Below, one piece after another: positions 38,232 through 50,991 of a DNA stretch of 64,000 nucleotides. The number at the start of each line of letters is the position of its first letter. Positions within the stretch are counted from its first letter, which is position 1. This DNA comes from Paralvinella palmiformis (Eukaryota > Annelida > Polychaeta > Terebellida > Alvinellidae), in NCBI GenBank assembly GCA_025642065.1, contig JAODUP010000011.1:491001-555000 (forward strand), read 5' to 3'. The notes under the pieces are model-generated. The model had not been told where the DNA came from, ran no database searches, and saw nothing but the letters and a program-made list of their open reading frames with translations. Both the position numbers and the translations under genes were made by a program.

Positions 38232-38515
38232 AATAATAATAATAATATGTGCTATTTATATAGCGCCCTATTCAGCTAGAAGCTGCTCTTAGGTGCTTTA
38301 CAATATTATTTACAATATTATTATCCCTGACTCAGACCTGTTGCCACCCAGCACACATCTCAACTCTCAACGCATGGTGCCATTATAGGCGTAAAGCGTT
38401 ACTCAAACACACAGCCATCGCGTCCTATCAGGTACTAATTTTAATACATGACAGCATTGCAGCTCACGGAACCTCGAACCCGCGACCGTTCGGCTACGAG
38501 TCCTACTAGATGGGG
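38232..38515 (-). mobile_element. SINE family B (LINE-tailed tRNA SINE)
   Basis: The + strand begins with the element's 3' end (ctatttatatagcgccctat, ggtgctttacaatattattt). It then shares with the copy at 40770 ccagcacacatctcaactct, ccattataggcgtaaagcgt, catcgcgtcctatcaggtac and box B (acctcgaacccgcgaccgtt), then the tRNA-like head. Confidence 0.82.
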
Positions 38516-38540
38516 TATAGATTATAATTATGGTAACATT

Positions 38541-38890
38541 AAGTGAGTGAGTGAGTGAGTGAGTGGTGAGTGAGTGAGTGAGTGAGTGAGTGAGTGAGTG
38601 AGTGAGTGAGTGAGTGAGTGAGTGAGTGAGTGAGTGAGTGAGTGAGTGAGTGAGTGAGTGAGTGAGTGAGTGAGTGAGTGAGTGAGTGAGTGAGTGAGTG
38701 AGTGAGTGAGTGAGTGAGTGAGTGAGTGAGTGAGTGAGTGAGTGATTTCTTTAGCCTCAACGCTGGTCACACGTGGAATATGTGACTGGAGGGCGACTCC
38801 TTACAGAAACATCCAATAAACGCCGGTAATTTAGAGATACGAACCCAGATAATACAGGCTTGAAGCGCATCACCGAGCTATAAGAGCAGT
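38541..38890 (-). mobile_element. tRNA-derived SINE with 200-bp (CACT)n tail
   Basis: The (GTGA)n array at about 38541-38744 is followed by minus-strand SINE body and head (gagatacgaacccagataat is box B-like). Third long example of the SINE plus tetranucleotide tail structure. Confidence 0.55.
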
Positions 38891-38934
38891 CTCTGTAGTA
38901 ATAAGAACAGTAGCCTGTTTAACTTTCACTTTAC

Positions 38935-39540
38935 TTAGTCCACTAAACGTCGACAGACCTGAGTGCACTCAATCTCCACATACCTCAGTCCACTTAACCT
39001 CCACACACCTGGATCCAATCAACCTCCACATACATCAGTCCACTCAACCTCCACACACCGGAATCCACTCAACCTCCACATACCTCAGTCCACTTAACCT
39101 CCACACACTTGAATACACTCAACCTCCACATACATCAGTTCACTCAACCTCCACATACCTGAATTCACTCAACCTCCACATACATCAGTCCACTCAACCT
39201 CCACATACATCAGTCCACTCAACCTCCACATACTTAAGTCCACTCAACCTCCACATACCTCACTCAACTGAACCTATTCGCACTCCTTCCCATAGAGCTA
39301 TAAAGAAACATATAATGATGGGATGTTTACAGTTTCAGATTGTAGGCTATTACTCTATATTATAGCCTCCACATACATCAGTCCACTCAACCTCACATAC
39401 ATCAGTCCACTCAACCTCACATACATCAGTCCACTCAAGCTCCACATATATCAGTCCACTCAACCTCCACATACTTAAGTCCACTCAACCTCCACATACT
39501 TAAGTCCACTCAACCTCCACATACCTCACTCAACTGAACC
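38935..39540. repeat. CCACTCAACCTCCACATACCTCAGT minisatellite
   Basis: About 20 units of 25 bp (ccactcaacctccacataca and variants). A unique piece (acctattcgcactccttccc ... tctatattatag) at about 39270-39365 recurs at about 39538-39632, so the array includes a segmental tandem duplication of roughly 268 bp. Confidence 0.9.
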
Positions 39541-39639
39541 TATTCGCACTCCTTCCCATAGAGCTATAAAGAAACATATAATGATGGGATGTTTACAGTT
39601 TCAGATTGTAGGCTATTACTCTATATTATAGCAACATTA

Positions 39640-40740
39640 TAAACTATATATGGCTAGGATAGCAACTGTAAACAGACAACAATGATGGATAATAAGATAA
39701 CTTATAGAGTCATAACTGTCATTTTATACATAACACAAATATATACTTGTATATGCTTCATTAGAACGTTAAGAGCACAACTATGTTAAGCAGTGTTAAG
39801 TCATTTTGTAAAAGAAAAACAAAATATTAACATTTCACTTTTCGTAACCGTAAAATATAATTTTAAAGCGACAATTAGAAACCTGGCCAAAGTAAATTGT
39901 CTCAATGCGTTCAGTAATTTAGTAATTACGGGGAAAAAAACATCTTACCATCAAATAGTGTCTATAACACTAGGTTTAATATTATAGAAATATATCCATT
40001 AGCCCAATATCTCATAGTAAGACTGTAAGCTTAATGTTGGTTAGTTTAAACATGAAGCCTCGGAATTCACAACGTGGAAAAAATTATTGAAAATAATTAA
40101 GCTGTGAAACGACGCCGTAAAATATAATTATGTTATATATAAAGAAAGTAAATAACAAAGAATGTCATTAGAGAAGTAATAGGTCCCCAATGTATCATGT
40201 ATCATCTCTAGACAACAATTAATACAATCATATCTAATTCAGAATTACAGAGAAAGATCTTTAAATAAAAGACTCATTATTCAAATGGTCTCTGGACATT
40301 GAAAAACTCCAATTAATCAACAATTTATTTTCTCTAACGAATAGATCTATATCCAGTATTCCATGATTAAACATAATTATTTGTCTTGATGCCGTCTTTA
40401 TCGGATGTAAGTGCTACATATAGAAATATAGTTTATTATAAATTATTTATAAACAATTTGTATAGGTTGTTTATTTTTTCGATTAATTCCAAGAAATCTA
40501 GTGAAAACATCCTATCATTTTTTAAATTACACGGTAACTTTAGTATTATCATATTATTATCATATTATCATATTGTTATCATATCATATTATCATATTAC
40601 CATAGTATTATCATATTACCATTGTATTATCTCATACATTATGTTTAGAAAATACCGATCTCACATATTCGTGATATGTTCATTATGTGGTGTCACTAGG
40701 CACAATTCTAATGTGTTTCTAATGATACGATACAACATTA
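39640..40740. other. Intergenic, nothing recognised
   Basis: Very AT-rich. A degenerate catattatcatattaccata repeat lies at about 40550-40630. No supported coding sequence. Confidence 0.45.
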
Positions 40741-40764
40741 TCTTGTAATATATATATATATATA

Positions 40765-41078
40765 TAATAAGCATGTTTATATAGCGCCAGAACCAGGTAA
40801 CTCTGTTCTGAGGCGCTGTACAATATTAGTATCCATGACTCAGACTTGTTTCCACCCAGCACACATCTCAACTCCCAAGGGAGCATACAACGCATGCTGC
40901 CATTATAGGCGCAAAGCGTTACTCAAACACCTAATCATCGCGTCCTGTCAGGTACTCATTTTTATGGATGAGTGAACCAGTCGCCACATGACAACATTGC
41001 AACTCTCAGAGATTCGAACCCGCGACCCTTCGGTTACGAGTCCTACGCTCTAACTAACTGCGCTATCACGGCTCGATC
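40765..41078 (-). mobile_element. SINE family B, near full length
   Basis: The + strand starts tttatatagcgccagaacca and runs through cagcacacatctcaactccc and ccattataggcgcaaagcgt to box B (gattcgaacccgcgaccctt) and a box A-containing head (ctctaactaactgcgctatc). It is collinear with 38232-38515, which lacks short segments present here. Confidence 0.85.
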
Positions 41079-41228
41079 TTGTTACACAAATGACCTGTTA
41101 CTATAGGCAGATGTATATGAGGTGAGTTTGGTTTTGTATTTATGTATGTGTATGTGTGTTTAAGGGCACATATGTGTATGTGTCACACACTCACCACCTA
41201 CACACTCAACCACAGACATTTATACACA

Positions 41229-41475
41229 TAATAATAATAATAGTATTTTATATAGCGCATTATTGAACTAGAATTTCTCTAAGGTGTTTTACATAATTAA
41301 AACATAATTAAAGCATATTCTAAGCTCATATAGCACAAATACATTTCATGCATAATAAACTGGTTTAAAAATAATAAATATGACAATTTAAATATATGGA
41401 TTTTAAGAAACTTACAATTTACTTGCTACGAGTTTAATGTGGTTTGGAAACTTGTCACACTATCCAGATGTTTCG
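41229..41475 (-). mobile_element. LINE 3' UTR fragment
   Basis: ttttatatagcgcattattg, taaagcatattctaagctca, tatagcacaaatacatttca and aaactggttt line up with the 3' UTR of the LINE at 34950-35430. On the minus strand it ends in an (ATT)n-like tail at 41229. Confidence 0.65.
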
Positions 41476-41479
41476 CAAC

Positions 41480-42015
41480 AAATAAAACCAAATATAGCAA
41501 AAGATATTTGGTTATAAACAATGTTAGTGTCATAACGTCCACGATATATTAATGTTCAGAAATGTATATTTTATTATCCCATTTTCGGGATTTAATGGTT
41601 AATGTCTATGAAATTTTGTATTGTTATGTTGGATTATTTATAATATGTATCTATCTATATCTATCTATAGCCAAATATTTTGAAATTCTAAAATAATATA
41701 TGGAAATATAAGGATCTCATATCTGTTTCCACTTTCTGTTTTAAACAATTCGCACATTTTAATTGTCGAAACACACACATCATACCAAACTCCAGAGAAT
41801 TACGAAAAACGATCTGACCTTGACATTACTCCTTATCCAAGGATCAACCTCTCCCCGCGCTCCGCCATGTTGACGTCATTATAAAGCCTTTACCGTATGA
41901 TATGTCGGTAATTTTCTGTGATGTTTGAGTCAACGAGACATAAATGTGAATAATAGTTCTAATGTTTATAGAATATTCTTTAAGATATAGAAAACCGGAT
42001 CATATGTCATAAATG
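41480..42015. other. Intergenic, nothing recognised
   Basis: No supported feature. A small tctatctatatctatctata run lies at about 41650. Confidence 0.45.
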
Positions 42016-42017
42016 AT

Positions 42018-42095
42018 GAGACCACATTCCGGATTCGAAGCCATAACTTGGAGGTTTGTTGTGAAGTGCTATAACTCCGGGGCCATTGGAAGGCC
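42018..42095 (-). mobile_element. tRNA-derived SINE, 5' part
   Basis: Box B (ccggattcgaagccataact) and the ctataactccggggccattg head on the minus strand. Confidence 0.4.
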
Positions 42096-42099
42096 TCAT

Positions 42100-43900
42100 T
42101 CTATATTAGAAGTCAGATCCTAATATCAGAGCCTTATTACACTTTGTTTGTTCTCTCCAATAGCAACAGTTTCGGTAAATGGCTTACAAGACATCACGTG
42201 ATGTTTTCGTTGGAATCTCCGTCCTATTTTCTTCGATGTTGGAGACTTTCGGTGTTTCTCGTGGACTGCGTCATCATATTTTGTGAAAACATCTTGACAT
42301 TCTTCATAGACAAGATTGTTGTGATGAGTGTACTTGAGTGTGTCCGATGGACTCCTTAATTAAGATGGTTACATTAGACACGTTTAGGTTGATCACAGAC
42401 AGTAATAGAATATATCGCGTATCATTCTGTAAAAATGTTATCTATCCTCTACAATGTCACTTTGAACCCAAAATTAACGATATTCCAAATACGACTGAAG
42501 CACCTTCCGATATCGTAGTCATTACATTACCGTGCTGCAAACTTCTGGGATGTGACTTCTAATCCGCCTCACACCTGTGTAAGACCTGTGTTTGCGGGTT
42601 GTTTCTCTAGAGAGTTGTTCCTCAACCTTATGATCCAGGTGTAACCAGCTTCGAAACTAATCAACTCATATCGACTCATCTCTAACCAGACTATTTATTG
42701 AATGTTAAAATATAAATTCTTAAACAGATATATAGCTACAGATTTATCAGAATATCAATAATTAATTAATAATTTTAATTCCATTCTTTATGCTTTCTGA
42801 TATAAATCATCTAAATCTTAGTTCGCGAATCAATGATTTTTCTGAACTGCATATTTCACCGAAAGTAAACCAGATTAGATTACGTGAGAACGGAATGTCG
42901 GTAAGTAAAACCCGGCTTTTAGCGTGATTATTTTCTCCCTTTTTTTCTATTCAGATATTTATTTTTCATCTTTAAACTATTTGTCAGCGAGCCGAGTAAT
43001 GTTTGACGTTTACCACATCCTCGTGTTAGAGATACACAGTTCAACAATGAACGCTTCAAGCTGAAAGTTCAAGGTAACACCGTTTACTGGTGGTATAGGT
43101 AAACTTAACATGCGGTTTATCTGCGGATCGATTGGAATAACAACATGAAGCGATCGCGTGTGTGTGTGTGTGTGTGTGTGTGTCATAGAAGTGGAAGATC
43201 ATGGTTTTAACATGAACGTTGGCTATATTGTGATTATATACCATCTGTAGTGGTATATCTGCTAACAAGACCCCGAACCAGGCGTTAAGACGTATACAGT
43301 AATATTTGTTAGCCGCTAACATTGATTGGTGAAAGCTTTCCACCAAGTAACTTTGACCTTTATACCTCGATCTGACGTCAGCGACTGTTCATTGACAGTC
43401 CTCTGACATTCTTATGACAGCCAAGGACGCCAATAATATAAAACACGTGTCCTCATGGATATAGCATTCCGGATCAAGTGACGGCTGTTATGATTAATGA
43501 TATCCGGATGATTGATGATGCTAGCCGACCACCCCTCCCCCCCCCCCCCACCTCGGCGTCTGGATAGAGTCATTCCATCAAAATCAAGACATTTGACCTG
43601 AACTGAACTCGGGCGGATCAAATGTGAACAACCTGATTTCCTATCTGGCATTTAGCGATGCTACTGATGGTACTCTAACCAAATGGTAACCTAACACTAC
43701 CGTCATTATTGTATTAAGGAGGTCTTCTTTACCTGATACAAACGGGATAGCTATAAGTAAAGGACCGTGTCACACTTTTCTAATCTAGAATATTTGATCA
43801 AGAATCACTTAGATAACTTACCCGATCTCTGCGAATTCGCTATTCAGAATTATTCCATGTGTCTTCCTGAAAGTTATAAGAGTTGTTGAGTTGTCTAACC
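42100..43900. other. Intergenic or intronic, no confirmed exon
   Basis: Short frames near 42144-42562 (+) and 43056-43346 (-) have no recognisable motifs or matching splice sites. A (GT)n array lies at 43158-43183 and a C run at 43538-43549. Confidence 0.4.
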
Positions 43901-43944
43901 ACAGCGCTGGCTACTCGTAGGACATCTGGTGTTGGCTTATTAGG

Positions 43945-44040
43945 GAAAGAAATGCCACAAGGACAGGTGCGAGCTTTCGAACCAAGAACCTGGAAGTTTG
44001 CGAGGCAGCTCTCTAATCACTGTGCCTTCGGGAGGCCCAT
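43945..44040 (-). mobile_element. tRNA-derived SINE, 5' part
   Basis: gaaatgccacaaggacaggt, box B-like gctttcgaaccaagaacctg, and the actgtgccttcgggaggccc head on the minus strand. Confidence 0.45.
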
Positions 44041-44197
44041 TAAAATCGTAAGAGCTTATTAAAAAGAAGAAAAGCAGGACAACTAGTATATTATCTTTTG
44101 CGATGATGGATGATTTGATTGTAAATATCAACTCATTCAAAGTTATCATGCAAATATCAAGGATGGGATTTGAATCCCAGTGATATCTATGATAACA

Positions 44198-44200
<3 letters not shown>

Positions 44201-44240
<40 letters not shown>
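44201..44240. repeat. (AT)n microsatellite
   Basis: Pure AT run of about 38 bp. Confidence 0.95.
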
Positions 44241-44243
<3 letters not shown>

Positions 44244-44519
44244 GATGATTCCAGATAATAGTATATGGTGTATTATGCCATATATCTAATATAATTATAC
44301 ATGCTTCACAGTAGTTCCCCCGAGAGAGTGACTGCTGGTATTTTACCCAGGAATAGTATACATCTCGGTGTGAAGGTGAGGATGTTGTGTGTTTGTGCGG
44401 ACCTATCCCGGGGGAAGGGAAGTTGGAAGAAATAATTTATATAGTTTTGGGAGCAATAGAACGGGATTTTGAATTTACTTCGTTATGACTAGACAATATG
44501 CGCGCGCAGAGATAACTAT

Positions 44520-44622
44520 GATGATGATGAGGATTATTATTATTATTAGTGGTGGTAGTAGTAATAGTAGTAGTAGTAATAATAATAATAATAATAATAA
44601 TAGTAGTAGTAGTAGTAGTATC
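44520..44622. repeat. (GAT)n, (ATT)n, (AGT)n and (AAT)n array
   Basis: Interleaved trinucleotide repeats; they explain the poly-Ser/Asn/Ile frames. Confidence 0.9.
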
Positions 44623-45002
44623 TATATCACCATGACAATGACGACAGAGCCCGTGGTGGTAATGACCTGCAGCCATCTTGTCTCCCGGAAACACTGTGGT
44701 TGTGATGGCATAGTTGTATGAATGATTGATTACAAAGTTTGCACTTCAGCGTTCGAATCCACCTTCTGGCTGCTAACCTTTCCATGTTCAAATATTTAAA
44801 TTCGGTTTAGATAGTTTATAACATGTATAGGACGTTATACACTGATGGCAAAACGGTAATGGAACAGTTCACCTTCATCTCAAATTGTCAGGACTAATAC
44901 AAAGACATGCTCACAAAAATTATAAATGATGTCAAAATATGAACACAATCAACCACATATTAAATAATCCAGTTCAAGGTACTAGTTAATCGACTATTAA
45001 TA

Positions 45003-45310
45003 GTCTGTTGGCCTCATGGGTAGAGCGTGAGACTATTTACCTATGGCTGTGGTTTTTATGTGCGGGAGGTTGCTGGTTCGCGCCTCGGCCGTGGTACTAT
45101 ATATAGTACGAGGAGTTTTTCATCCGGCCAGACAAGGTTTTCTCCACCGAACATGTCATATATTATAAATTAAAAATTTATTTATAATTAGTCTCCGTGT
45201 GAAGCTATAGATTACTGACCAAATGCGTCTCCCTCATTTGAGGTTGCCAACCACGTTAAAAACTGCCATTTCGGCCAGGCAGAGACCGGTTGCTCCTGAA
45301 ATCTGACGTC
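45003..45310 (+). mobile_element. tRNA-derived SINE, second type
   Basis: Box A-like (ggcctcatgggtagagcgtg), box B (gctggttcgcgcctcggccg), then a body ending gttgccaaccacgttaaaaa, ctgccatttcggccaggcag. The tail differs from families A and B. The gccaaccacgttaa phrase recurs in the copy at 53405. Confidence 0.72.
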
Positions 45311-46312
45311 ACATAATAGAAGCTGTTTTTTTACTAACCAGTTATAACAATGTAAACGGGGATCAGTCAAGCATGTAACACCGAAATGTGTAATTTCGAA
45401 ACATGACTAAAGAAATCAATATTGTTTTTTTTAGAATGATTGTTTTGTAGGCTTACTCTTGTAACAAGACGTATATATCAAGCTGTCATATTTATGTAAA
45501 TGAACCAATGACGGCATCGGTTAGTATAGTAGTTAGTAGATTGAGTAAGGAGGTAGGTAAGGATAATATAATTATTTCCTTATTTCTATGATAGCATGTA
45601 GAATTCGTGATTATTATTGGAAGTTTGGGGTTAATTTTGATAAACATTACAGACCTAAGTCATATCGTTTGAGGGTAAACTGGGATCTTTTGGGATCGTA
45701 GAAGGACAAGATGTTGCGCACAATGCCCAACAACATTCACCTTCCATGGAAGCCGCGTACCCCTGAACCAGCATTAAACAAACGGGCCCCGGAACCAGCG
45801 TTTAATAAATGGGCCCCGAAATCAGCACAAACTGGAACAAACATTAAATCAATACAACAGCTTACTACTACACATCAATTGGCACAGTTCTAGATCAGGT
45901 TCAAACGGTAATGGGGTTTCTAATGTAACTGGAACCTCCAGAAGTCCTACCTCGTGGTCTCAGTCTTAAACTAAGAACATCGATCATGATTCTTCGTATC
46001 TTGAATCGAGCACGCATGTGTAATGAGACAAGACCGTCTATTAAGAAACTTACCCTCTTATTGAAGATAAAATACCTTCTGGATGTGGCAAGGGTGAAGA
46101 GATATTCATTACGAGAATATCCACGGAGTTAAACAGAGTCCGAGTATATTTCCTATAATGTTATATGGCTAAGCTTCCCGATGTTCATCAAAATTCCGAG
46201 GTCAGACATTGAAGGTAACGGAACTCAACTTGAAAGATTCCTGCTTTTCTCTTTGACATCGTGTTAGATGTTCACGTTTTAGAAACCTGGACAGTCGTTA
46301 TATGAATACTAC

Positions 46313-46545
46313 AGGTGGACAAACTAAAAGCACTGTTTATCTATGCTTTGCCAGTAAGAGGTTTTATTGTATTTCAATCGCCTACTGGGTGCTTTATTTT
46401 ACGGGATACGCAGACTTTCTGGAAACACGTCATATTGAATTTGCGGTTGTGTTGGCATGGACTAATATTTTGTTAATATTTCTTACGAAATTTATACAAA
46501 ATGTTTACTTTTTCATAATGAATTGGTTGTTCTTTGTTAATTGTT
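46313..46545 (+). pseudogene. TRP-channel-like membrane segment, exon or remnant
   Basis: After an AG acceptor (ATACTACAG) a frame is open for about 77 codons. The stretch E-F-A-V-V-L-A-W-T-N-I-L-L-I-F resembles the TM4-5 region of TRPA-type channels (A-V-x-L-A-W-x-N-L-L-L-F). The sequence then loses similarity and stops without a good donor. I read it as a decayed gene fragment; the match is short and by eye. Confidence 0.22.
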
Positions 46546-46739
46546 AATAGTAAAACTGTTGAAACGTCGTATGTATCGTTATGTTATTCGTGATTTTATG
46601 TGACTTAATGTCTCTGTACTAATACTACTGCCCTGAAATATTATATTGTCCTTAAATTAACTTTGTGTGTAGCAGGATTGATATCATGATAATATTAATT
46701 TTTAAATTATGTAACATTGCCTTATACAAAATTGCATGT

Positions 46740-47890
46740 GCCATTTAAAGGCACTGTACAAATAATAATAAAAATAATATGTCTATAAAATAACCTATAA
46801 GAGATTTAAAAGATAATATTATTTATCTGGAAAGCAACATTGAACAGGTGTGTTTTTAGAACAGATTATAAATTTTCAAGAGGCGGCGCAATTCTAATAT
46901 CTACCAGTAACCTATTCCACAAAGTGTGGGAGGGGGTGGGGCTGCAACACTAAACATACAATCACCATATGATTTTAGCTTAGACACAGGCACCTGCAAT
47001 AGTTTCTGACTAGATTACCTGAGTTTTCGGGATGACTTTCTAATGGACACCAGTTCACATAGGTATTCAGGTGCCATATCATTGATAGATTTATAAGTTA
47101 TTAATAAACTCTTGAAATAAATACCCTGTTTACCAGGTACCTAACGTGGGGTGAAGAATTGGGGTGATATGATCATATTTTCGAGTATTTGTCACTATGC
47201 GAGCTGCACTATTCTGAATTAGCTGAAGGAGATTGATGTTATAATCAGATATTCCATATAACAGGGAGTTACAATAGTCTATACAAAATGTAACAAAGGC
47301 ATGAACTACAGTTACAAGCGCTTCTTGTGTCAAGAATGCTTTTAAACAGTGTAATTTCTTAAGATGGTATTAGGCAGATCGGCATACTGATGTGACATGT
47401 TCATACATTTGTAAAAAGAATAATCTCTAGATTTTTTACTGGTCCATTAGAGGTAATCGAAGATGCACCTATCCGTAATGCTGATGGCTTTGGGGATGTA
47501 ACATAATGTAGTGATGCTAAATATATAATATTTGTTTTATTATCATTTAATCTTAGAAGAGTTTGAGCCATCCATAGCCGAGAGGAGAAATTTTACTAAG
47601 TTTTAGAATCCAGTGATATATACAGCTGTGTGTCATCAGCATACAAGTGATATCACTGTGCAATTATCCCAAGAGGACGAGTATACATTTTGAAAATCAG
47701 AGGACCAAGAACTGAACCCTGTGATACACCAAATAACAAAAACTGAACGTCAGATAAAATACCACGAACAGACACTCTGTTTGTAGCGCAGTACTCTACC
47801 TACGGCACCATCAGAACGGATGCTTTAAACTTTGAGCATGTAGATATGTTGCAAATTTTTATGAGAGCATTCAGTCATTAGCTAAAAGGT
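46740..47890 (-). mobile_element. CR1-like LINE reverse transcriptase, degenerate
   Basis: On the minus strand: G-V-S-Q-G-S-V-L-G-P-L-I-F near 47710 (RT motif), L-Y-A-D-D-T-Q-L-Y (catalytic YADD) near 47640, then F-C-I-D-Y-C-N-S-L-L-Y-G-I and L-I-Q-N-S-A-A-R-I-V at 47180-47290, then a 3' UTR ending near 46740 in an AT-rich tail. Several frameshifts and stops; not active. Confidence 0.87.
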
Positions 47891-48174
47891 TCGGGTTAAC
47901 TACAGCTATAAAGGCATTTAACGCGTTATAATACATATATTAATATCACTTCGTCATGAACAAATCTCGGTCTAGGGTCAAAGACATTTGTAGCCATGAC
48001 AATACAATATAAAAACAACACGAATAATAATGGTCTCTATCAAAAGATACCTCTTACAACTCTAATAACATCCAAAGATAGGTTTGATGTACTATACAGG
48101 ACAAAGCTTGACATGTTCTTATTTTTATCATCATCATCTTCTTCACTACCACCATCATCAATAACAACAACAAT

Positions 48175-48177
48175 AAT

Positions 48178-48212
<35 letters not shown>
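48175..48212. repeat. (ATC)n microsatellite
   Basis: About 12 ATC units. Confidence 0.9.
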
Positions 48213-48461
48213 TGAAGCACTTGGTGTTTAATCATCTCTATATTTCATATAATTCCCGGTTGAACTATTTGTCTTGCTGTAGTTTTTTTAAACACAATAA
48301 AGATAATGTCCATCACTTCTCTCTACATCAGATAAAACTGAACTGTCTAAAGGCTTTAAGGAACTGGTCATGCTTCTATCGGTAAACATCGATATCCGAA
48401 TTCGGAACCTATTCTATTATATCTGACTACACTACTAATATAACCACCGCAATTTTACTGA

Positions 48462-48463
48462 TG

Positions 48464-48542
<79 letters not shown>

Positions 48543-48546
48543 CTGT

Positions 48547-48580
<34 letters not shown>

Positions 48581-48600
48581 GTAATGTTAATAATGATAAA
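48462..48600. repeat. (GAT)n then (AAT)n array
   Basis: About 80 bp GAT (read as poly-Met in one frame) followed by about 40 bp AAT. Confidence 0.95.
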
Positions 48601-48969
48601 AAATTGTAAAACGCAATTATTACCAGGAGCTAATCCAAGACGTCATAGAGCGAGAATTAACTATTATTTTATGGAAACCTTTTTCAGTTGAATCTCTAAA
48701 ACCGATTTGTTTCCCCAGAAGATGATACACCTCAAATTACAAAGCCTATCAGAGTTACCACCACATCTACTCCTACACATCTACTCATAAATTGAGTTAT
48801 AATTAATGATGTGGTTGATCGCTTTGGAATATCCTACACCGAGAAACAGATTTTAGTTCTTTTTAGGATTATAATTGCCCTGATTTTGCATATAACAATT
48901 TATTTGAAAAATGTTTATCAGCTTTTAATTTAGCATTTCCAGTTTAAAATATTAAAACGAATAGAAAGT

Positions 48970-50270
48970 ATATCAAACGTGAATGATGGAGGACTGGAGG
49001 ACTCATTAAAGTGAAGTCTCATTAAAAAATAAATCTAGGTTACTTAAAAAGAAACTTTAAAATCCTTCTGTTAACAACAGTCTTGAATATAAAGCATATT
49101 CGAACCATCACAAAAAAATTAAAAGTAATATGAAAATAAATTCTTTTAAAAGTCAGCTAGAAGCAAATAAAAACAATATTAAAAATACGTGGCAAATATT
49201 AAGATCTTCCATTAATAAAACTAATGATAAATCAAATTAACTACAAACATTCAAGATAGATGGTAAAAATGTAACTGCTAAATTTCAAATAGCTGAGTCA
49301 TTTAATAATTTTTATACCAATCATTAGTGGGAAAGGTAAGAATAAAAATGCTTCAAATTTTAACATGCAGATTATCTAAAAATAAACCAGATTGTTACAA
49401 TATTTCTAGAAATCAATTAATAAATGTAAAATTATAGAAATTTTAAATAAATTCAAACCTAAATTCGTCACAATTAAGCCCTCAAAGCTAAATTTGATCT
49501 TAATGGTCTGAATCTATCAATAAATCGAATTCCACTGGAGGAGATAATTGGTATAGTATTTAAGGAAGAAAGCTCAAAGTTTCTTGATGTGATACATGAT
49601 GAATCACTAATTTGGAAACGACATATACTGCGGTAAATAAAAAAATCTCAAAATCACTCTTTGCAATCAATATTAACTATTACATATTGGCATCGGGAAA
49701 TGTGAAAAAATCTAGTCTCAAGCGTACTGTTGTGTTGCTAAAATGAACTATTAGGACTTTGTGTGAAGTACAATATAACAACTGCACTGAACCACTTTTT
49801 AGAAATCTCGGGATTTTTAAAATTAAGGATCAATTTGAATATGAAAGTATACTTTTTTGTGAATAAGCATAGGCAGAACAAACTACCTTGTTCTTTTGAT
49901 AACGTTTTTAGTTATAACCATGGTTGACTTACAACCATACAATCAAATCAGCTATACATGCAAAAGTGTGACTCAGCCTTTACTAAAAAAAACTGTATTT
50001 GAATTTCCTAAAATATGGAACAAATGGAATTATTATGCTCAAATGCATTAATTTATAAATCTATGCATAAAAGCAGCTTATGGTTGAAATGTTGTCCCAC
50101 TATGTAATTAATGTGAGGTGTGTTAACAATCATTGCAAACACTCTCAGCAATGATCAAATCCTCTTGTATTGTCTTGGTAATTACTATGAACTTTGACCT
50201 AATTTTATGAATTCAAAAATGAGGTTCACCTATTTTTCCTCTTGATCTGGTTATTTTAACTGGGTTTCAA
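48970..50270 (+). mobile_element. Decayed LINE (CR1/L2-like), + strand
   Basis: Linker-region sequence K-K-I-K-S-N-M-K ... N-N-I-K-N-T-W-Q-I-L-R-S-S-I-N-K-T (49100-49220) and F-N-N-F-Y-T (near 49300) precede the RT. F-L-D-V-I-H-D-E-S-L-I-W-K-R-H-I (near 49580) is the RT FLGVxxDxxLxWxxH motif. C-T-E-P-L-F-R-N-L-G-I-F-K-I (near 49780) follows. Much of the RT core is deleted and stops are frequent. Confidence 0.8.
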
Positions 50271-50928
50271 GTTTGGGTCATATCTCCTCTTCGGGTCTGT
50301 CATCCTCTCCGACTTCACACAGTCTCCATTGTGAAATTAATTATTAATATGAGGGGGGCAGTAGGAAGACAACAATCGCGATCATGGCCATTCAGTTTGC
50401 ATTGTATCAAAAATATGTTTATATTATAATTGTTTATACCACTTGATATGTGAACTAAATAAAATAAATTCTCCCTCTCTCACTTCGAATCTGCTAAAAA
50501 AAGAAATATTCTACTAAATTCTAATTGCTCCATTAAATATCCAACAGACATATAACGCTGGCCAAGATTTGGCAATGTTAAACACATTTGACTTAACAAT
50601 CTCGGATTTCAGACGCCATTTTCATTCAAAACAGTCAGAAAAAATCAAACCAACTTTTAGCTTGTTTCTACTTCTGTCGTCTAGGAGAAAGCTTCCAAAG
50701 TTTCTACATAACAACGATCAGATTTCTGATCCTAATAATTTTTTCACCTGAAGAAAAAAACTTAATTGACATTGCAGTTGTTAGTGATTTGTGCTTTTTG
50801 TTCTCGAGGGGGGAGCGGCCTGTTTCTTTGTTTGTTTTACTTGTTTTCGACCATCGGATCATAAATTCTTAACGACCGTCGTATCTTTTGATGTGTTGAT
50901 GTAAATCACAGGCGACGGTCCTCCATCC

Positions 50929-50954
50929 ATCTCTCTCTCTCTCTCTCTCACTCT

Positions 50955-50987
<33 letters not shown>
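50929..50987. repeat. (CT)n and (AT)n arrays
   Basis: CT run then AT run separated by a short T-rich spacer. Confidence 0.92.

Positions 50988-50991
<4 letters not shown>

Noticed and set aside
42144..42562. Two overlapping + strand frames of 71-74 codons
   Set aside because: No family motif, no splice sites in phase and AT-rich codon use like intergenic DNA.
48461..48691. Poly-Met protein
   Set aside because: Translation of a (GAT)n array.
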